Shown: positions 40,580-49,600 of the stretch, one piece after another
Position numbering within the stretch: position 1 is the stretch's first letter
Layout of the letters: each line of letters opens with the position of its first letter
DNA from: CADCVT01 sp036389485
Lineage (GTDB): Bacteria > Actinomycetota > Thermoleophilia > Solirubrobacterales > Solirubrobacteraceae
Reading direction: 5' to 3'
Length of the DNA: 64,000 nt
Assembly (NCBI GenBank): GCA_036389485.1
Contig: DASVPR010000048.1
Location: 1-64,000, forward strand
Notes under the pieces: model-generated
What the model was told of the DNA's origin: nothing
The model's database searches: none
Seen by the model: only the letters and a program-made list of their open reading frames with translations
Translations under genes and position numbers: made by a program

Positions 40580-41782
40580 TTACGCGGCGGCGAGGCGGTG
40601 CCGCCGCGCCAGCGCGACCTCGAAGGCGCGCAGGTGCGCGGCCATGCACGAGTCGATCCCGCAGTGCTCGACGGCGAACCGCCGGCCCGCGGCGCCCATG
40701 CGCTCGCGCAGCTCCTCGTCGACGAGGAGCCCGGCGGTGCGGGCGGTGAGGCCTTCCGCGTCGTTCTCGCCGACGACGTGACCCCAGCCGTCCCGCACCA
40801 CGTCGGCGACCCCGCCCGCGAGGGTGGAGACGACGGGGATGCCGCACGCCTCCGCCTCCATGACGACGGTCGGAACGCCCTCCGAGTTCGGCTCGGACGT
40901 CATCCAGAAGACGTCGAACGCCGGGAGCAGCTGCGCGACCCGGCGGCCGCCGTCGCGCCACACCAGCTCGTCGCCCAGGCGCAGGCCGAGCCGCCCGGCC
41001 TCCTCCCACAGGCCCTCCGCGTAGCCGGGGTGGGTCTCGTAGGTCCCGCCGAGGATCACGAAGCGGACGCCGGGGTGGGCGTCGCGCAGCTTCGCCGCGG
41101 CGCGGATGAACGTCCCGTGGCCCTTCTGCGGGTTGAGGTTGCCGACGTTGCCGACGACGAGGTCGTCCGGGCGCAGGCCAAGCTCCTCGCGCGCGGCGGC
41201 GCGCCGCTCGGGATCCGGGCGGAACGCGTCCGTGTCGACCGGCGCGACGAACGGGACGAACCGCTCACCGAGCTCGACGACGCCCGGGTGCTGCCGCGCG
41301 ACCGTGACGCCCGTGCACATGACGACGTCGGCCCAGTTGCGCATGACGGGCTGGAACGCGCGGCGCAGCGCCATCGGCGTCTTCGACCCGATGATCTGCC
41401 AGATGACGCCGGCCCCCTCGAGGTGGCCGGCGAGGATCCCGTGCGGGTTCTCGAGCGCCTGCACGAGGACGACGTCGGCGCGCTCGGCGCGGATCAGCCC
41501 GCGCAGCGCCTTGACCTCGGGGCCGAACGTCGAGAGCAGCTCGAGGTGGAGCCGGGGGTCGGGCCGGGCGCGCAGGCGGTGCAGCGGCAGCTGCACGACG
41601 CGCACGCCGGCGTCGCGCAGGCGGTCGGCCGCGGTGCCGGTCTCGGTCGGCAGCGCGACGGTCTGGTCCCACCCGGCCTCGCGCAGCGGCGCGTCCAACC
41701 GGATGAGCCGCTGGTGCGGGCCGCAGAAGACGGGGATGTGGTTGACGACGAGCAGGCGCCGGCGCGGCGCGGCGTCGCTCAC
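40580..41782 (-). CDS. Glycosyltransferase family 4
   Basis: The 400-residue GT4 starts at GTG 41782 (MSDAAPRRRLLVVNHIPVF) in a GTGA overlap with the epimerase. It has VGNVGNLNPQKGHGTFIRAA and TSEPNSEGVPTVVMEAEACGIPVVS with the E-x7-E pair, and an N-domain loop VLVQALENPHGILAG. Its 3' end lies next to the conserved motif of the downstream gene's promoter. The donor is not known. Confidence 0.9.
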   Translation of the reverse strand: MSDAAPRRRLLVVNHIPVFCGPHQRLIRLDAPLREAGWDQTVALPTETGTAADRLRDAGVRVVQLPLHRLRARPDPRLHLELLSTFGPEVKALRGLIRAERADVVLVQALENPHGILAGHLEGAGVIWQIIGSKTPMALRRAFQPVMRNWADVVMCTGVTVARQHPGVVELGERFVPFVAPVDTDAFRPDPERRAAAREELGLRPDDLVVGNVGNLNPQKGHGTFIRAAAKLRDAHPGVRFVILGGTYETHPGYAEGLWEEAGRLGLRLGDELVWRDGGRRVAQLLPAFDVFWMTSEPNSEGVPTVVMEAEACGIPVVSTLAGGVADVVRDGWGHVVGENDAEGLTARTAGLLVDEELRERMGAAGRRFAVEHCGIDSCMAAHLRAFEVALARRHRLAAA

Positions 41783-42729
41783 GCGTGCGCGGCGAGCAGC
41801 TCGCGGACCCACGCGAACTCCGCGCGCAGGCCCTCCTCGAGCGAGGTCTTCGGCGAGAACCCGAGGTCGCGGCGGGCGCGCGAGGTCTCCGCCGCGGTGT
41901 CGCGCACGTCGCCGCGCTCGCGACTCGTGTACTGCACCTCGAGCCCGCCGGCGAGCTCGGAGATGATGTCGAGCGCGTGGCGCAGGGTGGCGGGCGAGCC
42001 GCCGCCGACGTTGTAGGCCGAGCCCAGCTCGACGTCCTCGACCGCCGCCGCGCGGGTGGCCGAGACGACGTCCTCGACGAACGAGAAGTCGCGCGTCTGC
42101 GTGCCGTCGTCGAAGACGGTCACCGGCTGGCCCTCCAGCGCGGCGCGGCAGAAGATGTGGAACGCCATGTCCGGCCGCTGGCGCGGCCCGAAGACGGTGA
42201 AGTAGCGCAGCGACACCGTCGCCACGCCGTAGTTGGCGTGGTAGAGGTGGCACAGGTTCTCGGCCGCCAGCTTCGTCACGCCGTAGGGCGAGAGCGGCTT
42301 CGTCGGCGCCGTCTCGGCCGTCGGGAACTCCTTCGCCTGGCCGTAGACCGACGACGACGACGCGTAGACGAAGCGCTTCTCCGGCCACCGCGTCGCGGCG
42401 TCGAGCAGGTGCTGCGTCGCCATCACGTTGTTGCGCGAGTACTGCTCGAAGCGCTGGCCCCAGCTCTTGCGCACGCCGGGCTCCGCGGCCAGGTGGAAGA
42501 CGACGTCGCAGTCCTCGACGAGGTCGAGCAGGTCGCCTCTCGAGAGGTCCAGGGGCGTGAACTCGAACTCGGTCCAGTCCATCGCCTTCTCGAGGTTGCG
42601 ACGCTTCTGGCGGCGCCCGTAGTTGTCGTTGAAGCAGTCGACGCCGACGACCTCGTGACCGTCCGCGAGCAGGGACTCGGTCAGGTGCGAGCCGATGAAC
42701 CCGGCGCAGCCGGTGACGAGCGCTCTCAT
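41779..42729 (-). CDS. UDP-glucuronate 4-epimerase / UDP-glucose 4-epimerase-like SDR
   Basis: The 316-residue SDR has TGCAGFIGSHLTESLL, DCFNDNYGRRQKRRNLE (the D-N-Y-R loop of UDP-glucuronate epimerases), HLAAEPGVRKSWG, ASSSSVYGQ and SPYGVTKLAAENL with Tyr-x3-Lys. RYFTVFGPRQRPDMAFHIF is the standard C-terminal clamp. It should act on UDP-glucuronate or UDP-HexNAc. It starts at ATG 42729 and is followed by a GT4 in one operon. Confidence 0.9.
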   Translation of the reverse strand: MRALVTGCAGFIGSHLTESLLADGHEVVGVDCFNDNYGRRQKRRNLEKAMDWTEFEFTPLDLSRGDLLDLVEDCDVVFHLAAEPGVRKSWGQRFEQYSRNNVMATQHLLDAATRWPEKRFVYASSSSVYGQAKEFPTAETAPTKPLSPYGVTKLAAENLCHLYHANYGVATVSLRYFTVFGPRQRPDMAFHIFCRAALEGQPVTVFDDGTQTRDFSFVEDVVSATRAAAVEDVELGSAYNVGGGSPATLRHALDIISELAGGLEVQYTSRERGDVRDTAAETSRARRDLGFSPKTSLEEGLRAEFAWVRELLAAHA

Positions 42730-42797
42730 GGCGGGGGAAGGTAGCGATGCCGGAGCCGTGCAGCGATTTCTTGGACAAATGTGTGAGGTTGCGCGGC

Positions 42798-42826
42798 TTG
42801 AACTGACGCCGGGGCGGCCCTACGGT
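42798..42826 (+). promoter_or_regulatory. Promoter of the ATP-grasp cassette
   Basis: TTGAAC (42798-42803), 17-bp spacer, TACGGT (42821-42826) fits a sigma-70 type promoter. The predicted start point is about 20 bases before ATG 42856, which has GGAGG at 42842-42846. Confidence 0.55.
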
Positions 42827-42855
42827 TGACGAGTCGATCCCGGAGGAAGTCACGG

Positions 42856-43917
42856 ATGGATGTCGCCCGCCTCAAGCGGGGTGCATATGGGGCGGTGCTC
42901 GCGCGTCGGCGCCTGCCGTTCCCGAAGGACGCGGTCGTCGGTCTCGAGGACACGGCGCACGTGCTGCTGCGCTTCAGCCGGTCCCTGCACGAGTTCCGCT
43001 CCCAGGTGTGGTCCAAGGAGGTCGCGTTCGCCGAGGAGATGACGGCGCGCGGCCGGTCGTTCGCGGTCACCGCCGACCCCGGCGAGGTGTTCGGCAAGTC
43101 GGTGATGTGGCACCACCGCACCGACCTCGTCAAGCCGCGGCTGTGGAACTACGCCAAGCAGATGCACCAGCTGATCGCGGGCATCGAGGAGCAGGGCAAC
43201 ACGGCGTTCACGTCGTCCGGCGAGGTCCTGTTCTGGGAGAACAAGGCGCACATGCACCGGCGCCTGGATGAGATCGGCGCGCCGACGCCGCGCACGCTGA
43301 TCCTCGACGGCGACCCGCGCGCGGTCGCCGATATCGACTTCGAGCCGCTGCTCGTCAAGCAGGAGCACTCCTCGAGCAGCCAGGGGCTGTGGCACTTCGA
43401 CAGGGCGGCGGACGCGCGGGAGTTCGTCACGCGCTACGCGTTCCGCCCGACCGAGAGCCTGATCGTCCAGGAGATCGTCGCGCGCGCCACGAAGGACCTG
43501 CGGCTGACGATGGTCGGCGACCGGATGATCGAGTCCGCCTCGTACTGGCGCATCAAGAGCGCGGAGGCGCTCGCGAGCGAGGAGTGGACGACGACGGCGA
43601 CGTCGAACGAGTCGACGGTCGTCCACGGCGAGATCCCGGAGGCCGCGGTCGCCGCGGCGGCGCGGCACCTCCGCGCGCTCGGCCTGCGCACCGCGGGCTT
43701 CGACTTCATGTGGGCCGGCGACGACGTCGAGGGCCCGCCGCTCGTCCTCGAGCTGAGCCCGCTCTACGAGCCCAACCCGCCGAAGCCCCGGCGCTACGAC
43801 CACTGGTCGTACAAGCAGTACAAGCGCAACCCCTTCATCGCCGAGGGCTACTTCTCACAACAGCACCTGGTGTTCCGCGACATCGTGGGCCAGGTCCTAG
43901 ACCAGGGGATGTATTGA
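42856..43917 (+). CDS. ATP-grasp domain protein (RimK-like)
   Basis: The 353-residue protein has an ATP-grasp core: LLVKQEHSSSSQGLWHF (Lys and flexible Gly/Ser loop), IVQEIVARATKDLRLTMVGDRM and the final metal-binding LVLELSPLYEPNPP. The N-terminal 110 residues are an alpha/beta substrate domain. ATP-grasp enzymes ligate a carboxylate to an amine by an acyl-phosphate intermediate. ATG 42856 has GGAGG upstream. Three bases separate it from the PLP aminotransferase gene, so it is the first gene of a four-gene cassette. Substrate unknown. Confidence 0.85.
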   Translation: MDVARLKRGAYGAVLARRRLPFPKDAVVGLEDTAHVLLRFSRSLHEFRSQVWSKEVAFAEEMTARGRSFAVTADPGEVFGKSVMWHHRTDLVKPRLWNYAKQMHQLIAGIEEQGNTAFTSSGEVLFWENKAHMHRRLDEIGAPTPRTLILDGDPRAVADIDFEPLLVKQEHSSSSQGLWHFDRAADAREFVTRYAFRPTESLIVQEIVARATKDLRLTMVGDRMIESASYWRIKSAEALASEEWTTTATSNESTVVHGEIPEAAVAAAARHLRALGLRTAGFDFMWAGDDVEGPPLVLELSPLYEPNPPKPRRYDHWSYKQYKRNPFIAEGYFSQQHLVFRDIVGQVLDQGMY

Positions 43918-43919
43918 CG

Positions 43920-45122
43920 ATGAACGCTCAGGCCACGGCGCACGTCACCGAGCGCGAGCGCGAGATCCTGGCGACGCTGCGCGAGATCAAGGCGGCGGCC
44001 GGCTCGCACTCGCCGAGCCTCTTCACCCTCAGCGACCGGATCCCGGACCTGCAGGTGAACATCGACGCGTGCTTCCTCTCGAACCCGTACGCGACCGACC
44101 TCTTCATCGAGCGGATGACGTCGGAGCTGATCCAGACGGGCGCGATGCGCAAGGTCCTGGAGGCCTACCCGTCGCCGAACAACCACGTCGCGAGCATGCT
44201 GTCGCCGACACTCGGCGTCGACCCCTCGCAGATCTTCGTCTGCAACGGCGCCATCGAGGCGATCCAGGCGGCCATCCACCGCTTCGCGGGCCGGCGGATC
44301 GGCGTGATCCTGCCGACGTTCTCGCCCTACTACGAGTACCTGCGGCCCGACCAGGAGGTCCTCTACTACAAGCTCGTGCGCGACAACGAGTTCGCCCTCG
44401 ACGTCGACGACTTCCGCGAGTGGGTCCTGAAGAACGACCTCGACACGGTCTGCCTGATCAACCCGAACAACCCGAACGGCGGGTACGTCCCGGCGAAGCT
44501 GATGCGCGGGCTGCTGGAGGCGCTGGCGCACCTCGAGCTGGTGGTCCTCGACGAGAGCTTCATCGACTTCGCCTGGGAGGACGCCGAGCGCCACCGCACG
44601 AGCCTCACCGCCGACGCCGCCGCGCAGCCGAACGTCATGCTCGTGAAGAGCATGTCGAAGGACTTCGGCGTGGCGGGCCTGCGCGCGGGCTACGCGATCA
44701 TGTCGCCGGAGCGGGTCGCGGCGCTGGTCGGCAACGGCTACCTCTGGAACATCAGCGGGCTCACCGAGTACTTCTTCCGCCTGTTCACCGACCCGCAGTT
44801 CCAGGCCGACTACTCGTGGGCCCGGCTGCGCTACCTGGCGGAGGCCGAGCCGTTCTTCGGCGCGCTCGGCGCGGTGGAGGGGCTGCGGGCGTACCCGAGC
44901 AAGGCGAACTTCGTCCTCGTCGAGCTGGACAAGACGGTGCCGATCGAGCTGGTCGCGCCGCTGCTGCTGATCCGCAACGGCGTCTACGTCCGCGACTGCC
45001 GCGACAAGATCGGCCTCGAGGACGGCCAGTACATCCGCGTGGCCAGCCGCAAGGGCTTCGAGAACGACCAGATCGTGGCGGCGTTCGAGGACGTCGTCGC
45101 GGCGTGCCGCACGGACGGCTGA
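43920..45122 (+). CDS. PLP-dependent class I/II aminotransferase (HisC/CobD-like)
   Basis: The 400-residue fold-type I enzyme has LINPNNPNGGYVP, VVLDESFIDFAWE and VKSMSKDFGVAGLRAGYA with the PLP-binding lysine. The N-terminal region (about 1-70) holds helices with SHSPSLFTLSDRI. It resembles HisP aminotransferases and threonine-phosphate decarboxylases. The ATG follows the ATP-grasp stop by 2 bases. Role with the ATP-grasp enzyme: making or modifying an amino-acid-like decoration is a possibility, not shown. Confidence 0.9.
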   Translation: MNAQATAHVTEREREILATLREIKAAAGSHSPSLFTLSDRIPDLQVNIDACFLSNPYATDLFIERMTSELIQTGAMRKVLEAYPSPNNHVASMLSPTLGVDPSQIFVCNGAIEAIQAAIHRFAGRRIGVILPTFSPYYEYLRPDQEVLYYKLVRDNEFALDVDDFREWVLKNDLDTVCLINPNNPNGGYVPAKLMRGLLEALAHLELVVLDESFIDFAWEDAERHRTSLTADAAAQPNVMLVKSMSKDFGVAGLRAGYAIMSPERVAALVGNGYLWNISGLTEYFFRLFTDPQFQADYSWARLRYLAEAEPFFGALGAVEGLRAYPSKANFVLVELDKTVPIELVAPLLLIRNGVYVRDCRDKIGLEDGQYIRVASRKGFENDQIVAAFEDVVAACRTDG

Positions 45123-45739
45123 CCGCTCGCCGCGTCGCCGCGGCGGCCACGCGCCGCGTCCGGCACGCGCCGGACCGCCGCGCCGCCGTGCGCCGCGCCC
45201 GGGCGTTCGCGTCGGCCCATCCCGGCGGCGTGCGCGTCTGCTGGGACCTCGACAACACGCTCGTCGACTCGGGCGTGCTGCTGCAGCGCGGGATGACGCT
45301 GGAGGAGGCGGGCGCCGCGGCCGGCCCCGTCGCCGGCATGCTCGAGTTCCACCGCGCCGTGCGCGAGCAGCTGCCCGGCGCCGCGCACTTCGTGCTCAGC
45401 GTGCGCCCGCGCTCGATGCGCCCCGACACCGACGCCTGGCTGCGCCGCCACGCCGTCGAGATCGGCGGCGACGACGTCTGCCTGGTGCGCAGTCCGTACG
45501 ACAAGCCCGCGGTGTGGCGGGAGCTCGCGCGCGGCGGCCGGCTGGTCGTGGTCGACGACCTCAGTCACGGGCACGAGACGGCGGCGGCCACGCCGTACGG
45601 CCGCCTCGCCGGGCAGGCGCGGCGGATCGCCGACGCCTACGTCGACCTCGACGCGATCGCCGGCATCGCGGCCGATCCCGCGACCGCCCGCGATGCGGCC
45701 GCGCGCCTCGCGGCGGCGGTGGTCGCCCCCACCGCCTGA
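45104..45739 (+). CDS. HAD-superfamily-like protein
   Basis: The 211-residue product (GTG 45104; GTG 45188 is an alternative start) has the HAD motif I CWDLDNTLVDSG with Asp-Leu-Asp, a motif II SVRPRSMRP, and VVVDDLSHGHE as motif IV. It overlaps the aminotransferase gene by 19 bp. HADs usually hydrolyse a phosphate. The first ~45 residues are Arg/Ala rich and may be mistakenly included. It fits in a small biosynthetic cassette where a phosphorylated intermediate is dephosphorylated. Confidence 0.75.
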   Translation: MPHGRLTARRVAAAATRRVRHAPDRRAAVRRARAFASAHPGGVRVCWDLDNTLVDSGVLLQRGMTLEEAGAAAGPVAGMLEFHRAVREQLPGAAHFVLSVRPRSMRPDTDAWLRRHAVEIGGDDVCLVRSPYDKPAVWRELARGGRLVVVDDLSHGHETAAATPYGRLAGQARRIADAYVDLDAIAGIAADPATARDAAARLAAAVVAPTA

Positions 45740-45766
45740 ACGCCGGCGGCGAGAGCCCGTACTCCC

Positions 45767-45795
45767 TGCTCAGCACCGTTTTTGCGAGCTACGCT
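45767..45795 (+). promoter_or_regulatory. Possible promoter of the GNAT gene
   Basis: TGCTCA (45767-45772), 17-bp spacer, TACGCT (45790-45795). The -35 match is weak. Confidence 0.35.
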
Positions 45796-45840
45796 GCGCG
45801 GGCACAACCTCCTCAGGGCGCACCAACCCTCCTCCGCCAG

Positions 45841-46668
45841 ATGCGCTTCGACAGCCCCTCCTTCGAGCATGCGCGGCACGCACGCGAGTCGCTGGCCGCC
45901 GCATGGGATCGCGGGGGCGTCGCGCCGCTGGCCGCGGAGCTGGTCGCCCAGCGCCGGCGCGTCGTGCAGTGGGGGCGGGTCGTGCGCGAGCTGCCGTGGA
46001 TGCACCTGTGGATCGGGAGCGGCCCGGCCGCCGACGAGATCTGGCGCCGCACGGGCCCCCGCGTCTGCGCGCTCACCGGCCGCCGGCCCGCGCGCGCCGT
46101 GCTCATCGTCCCGCCGGACCCGGCCGACTACCTGCGCGGTCGCACGCGGCAGGCGCTGCGCACGAACCGCACCCGCTCGCGGAGGCTCGGCATCGCGTGC
46201 CGGCGCGTCGACGGCGGCGCGGAGAAGCGGGCGCTGCTGCTCGAGCACCTGCGCAGCCGTCGCGAGGACGTCGACACCTTCGAGCGCGAGCAGCGCATCC
46301 GGGTCGAGGACGCCGAGGTGCACGTCGCCGAGCGCGACGGCGCGATCGAGGCGATCGCGATGGTGTACGTCGCCGCGGAGGCCGCGTACCTCGCCTACCT
46401 GCGGGCCGGCCTCGACGAGCGCTACTCGAGCGCGGCGCGGTACGCGCTGTCGGCGGCGGTCACGCAGAGCCTGAGCGCGCGCGGCGTGCGCGCCCAGATC
46501 TCAGGCTCGGCCCTCGGCGTCGACCCCGGCACGGCGTACCTCCAGCAGCGCCTCGGCTACTCGATCGGCAACGTCTACCTCGACCGCACCGCTCGGCTCG
46601 CCGCGGCGCCGCCGCAGCTCGTGCTGGCGGCGCACACCGCGGCCGCCCAGGAGCTCGCCGCCCTCTAG
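45841..46668 (+). CDS. GNAT-like acyltransferase
   Basis: The 275-residue product starts at ATG 45841. It has a GNAT/FemAB-like pattern: GRTRQALRTNRTRSRRLG, DTFEREQRI, AIAMVYVAAEAAYLAYLRAGLDERYSSAARYALSAAV and ALGVDPGTAYLQQRLGYSIGNVYLDRT. It is the least tightly linked gene of the cassette (100 bp after the HAD gene) and may have its own promoter. Transfer of an acyl or aminoacyl group to a glycan is likely. Substrate not known. It ends 13 bp before the convergent FG-GAP gene. Confidence 0.75.
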   Translation: MRFDSPSFEHARHARESLAAAWDRGGVAPLAAELVAQRRRVVQWGRVVRELPWMHLWIGSGPAADEIWRRTGPRVCALTGRRPARAVLIVPPDPADYLRGRTRQALRTNRTRSRRLGIACRRVDGGAEKRALLLEHLRSRREDVDTFEREQRIRVEDAEVHVAERDGAIEAIAMVYVAAEAAYLAYLRAGLDERYSSAARYALSAAVTQSLSARGVRAQISGSALGVDPGTAYLQQRLGYSIGNVYLDRTARLAAAPPQLVLAAHTAAAQELAAL

Positions 46669-46681
46669 CTCGCGGGTCGGC

Positions 46682-49600
46682 TCACGCCAGCGTCGCCTGC
46701 TCCCACGGGCTGCCGCCGAGCGCGCCGCCGAACTGGTCGCCGCGCTCGACGAGCCCGGCGACCTGCGACTGGGTGAACTGGCCGGCGCGGGTGTTGCCGG
46801 CCAGGCCGTTCGTCGCGGTGCCGTACATGACGTTGACGATGCCGGCGTCGGCGTTCGACCCGAGGTCCTGCCCAGGAGCGCCGGCCATCAGGTCGGCCCG
46901 GCCGTCCGCGTCGTAGTCGCCGATCGTGAGCGCCGCGCCCCACCGATCGCCGTTCTCGGTCAGGCCGGCGGCGGACGACTGGCTCCACTGCTGCGAGCGC
47001 GCGTTGCCCGTGAGGCCGGTCGCGCTGCCGTACTGGACGTTCACGACGCCCGCGCGCTGGCTGACGCCGAGGCCCTCCTCGGGCGTGCCCGCCGCGAGGT
47101 CGGCGCGGCCGTCGCCGTCGAAGTCGCCGGCCGTCAGCGCGGCGCCGAAGCGGTCGCCCTGCTCGGTCAGCCCCGCAACCTGCGACTGCGTGTACTGCGT
47201 CGCGCGCGCGTTGCCGCTGAGGCCCGTCGCGGACCCGTAGACGACGTTCACGATGCCGGCGTCGGTGAAGACGTCGAAGTCCTCGTCGGGCGCGCCCGTC
47301 GCGAGGTCGCTGCGCCCGTCGGCGTCGAAGTCGCCGACCGCGAACGACGCGCCGAAGTGGTCGCCGACCTCGGCGAGGCCCGCGGCCTGCGACTGGCTGA
47401 ACTGCAGCGCGCGCGTGTTGCCGGCGAGCCCGCTCGCGGTCCCGTACATGACGTTGACGATGCCGGTGTCGCCGCTGCCGCCGAGGTCCTGCCCGGGCGC
47501 GCCCATGACCAGGTCGGCCTTCCCGTCGCCGTCGAAGTCGCCCCCGGCCAGCGCCGCGCCGAAGCGGTCGCCGGCCTCCGTCAGGCCGGCCGCCGAGTTC
47601 TGCAGCCACTGCTGGGCGCGCGCGTTGCCCGTGAGCCCCGCCGCCGAGCCGTACTGGACGTTCACGACGCCGGCGGCGGCCTTGCCGTCGAGGTTCTCGT
47701 CGGGCGCGCCGGCCGCGAGGTCGTCGACGCCGTCGCCGTCGAAGTCCCCGCCCGCCAGCGCCGCGCCGAAGCGGTCGCTCGACTCGGTCAGCCCGGCCGT
47801 CTGCGACTGGGTGAACTGCTGCCCGTTCGCGTTGCCGGTCAGCCCGTTCGCCGACCCGTAGAGCACGTTGACGACGCCCGCGTCGCTGCTCGTGCCGAGG
47901 TCCTCGCCGGGCGCGCCGATCGCGAGGTCGCTGTAAGCGTCGTTGTTGAAGTCGCCGGTGGTCAGCGACGACCCGAACCGGTCGCCCGCCTCGCTCAGGC
48001 CCGCGGCCTGGGACTGGCTGTACTGCGTGACCGGGTTGCTCACCGCGAGGCCGTTGGCGGAGCCGTACATCACGTTCACGACGCCCGCCTCGCTCAGCCC
48101 GTCGAGCGCCTCGGCGGGCGCGCCGACGGCGAGGTCGCTGTAGCCGTCGCCGTTGAAGTCCGGCGGCTCCGAGGCGGTGGGCTCGCGGCGGAAGGTGGCG
48201 CGGTACGTCGTCGCCGCCGACGGCGTCGTGATCTTGTGCGACCGGGCGCCGCCGTCCGACCACGACTTCCACAGATACGACCGGCCGCCGCTCGTCTGGT
48301 CCGGCGCGTCGACGTCGAGCGCCCAGCCCTGCCACGACGTGATCGACTGCGTCCCGGTGAGGACGCCCTCGTTGACGTCGATCTTCAGCCCGGTCGGCGA
48401 CGTCTCGAACGTCAGCATCACCTTCTTCGGGTCGAAGTTCTGCACGACCGTCGTGATGAGCCCGTCGGAGTCGGTGGCGGTCAGCCGGATCTCCAGGTTC
48501 GAGTTCGTCGCGGCGATCAGGTCCTCGGGCGCGGGCCCGGTGAACGCGATGTTGTTGCCGCTGACCGGCTGCACGTAGGGATGGAAGTGCTCGCTGTGGT
48601 GCAGCCGCACCTCCCAGGTGAGCTTGGAGGCGGGCAGGGTGCCGTCCTCGGCGTCGGTCGCGTGACCGGTCAGCGTGTACTGCCGGCCGACGACGAACTT
48701 GTCGGTGCTGGTGGGCGCGTCGATGACCGGGACGGGGCGGTTGCCGACCTGCACCCGGATCGTCTTCGTCGCGACCGCGCCCTTGTCGTCGGCCACGGTC
48801 AGCGTCGCCACGTAGGAGCCGTCGGACTGGTAGGTGTGGTTGACCGTCTTGCCGTCGGCGGAGGAGCCGTCCGCGAAGTTCCAGTGGTAGGTGAGCGGGT
48901 CGCCGTCCGGGTCCGTGCTGCCGGTCGCGTCGAACGTGACGGTGAGCGGCGCGAGGCCGTCGCGCGGCGTCGCGGCGATCGCCGCGACCGGCACGCGGTT
49001 GCCGCTGCCGATGTAGGCGATCCGCCTGATCTCGGGCTCGACGGGGTTGAAGACGTAGAGCGCCCGCCCGGTGCCGCCGGCCGCGGGCCCGAACGTCATG
49101 TCGGTGTTGTTGTACGTCGCCGAGGACTCGAAGAGCGAGACCGCGCCGGTATCCGCCGGCGCGTCCTTGAGGAACACTTCGCCGCACACGAAGTCGCCGT
49201 AGAGGTAGGCGCCGTCGTAGGCCGCCGACCACGCGCCGGGCGGGACGAAGGCGCCGCCGGTGATCGACGCGCACCCGTCGGGGTTGGTGTGCGGGTACGC
49301 GTAGATCGGGTCGGTCAGGTCGGCGGGCGGCGCCGGGCACGACGTGTACGACCCGGCCGTGCACTTGCCCTCGCGCGTCGGCCATCCGTAGTTCGCGCCG
49401 TTCTGGCCGAGGTTGATCTCCTCCCAGTGCTCGCCGCCGACGTCGTTGATGTAGAAGCGGTCCTGCGGGCCCTCGTCGACCGCCATCCGGAACGGGTTGC
49501 GCACGCCGCGCGCGAAGATCTCCTGGCAGATCGTGCCCGCGGTGGTGTAGCCGGTGGTCGCGCAGCGCGTCGTGCCCGGCCCGGCGTACGGGTTGGTGGC

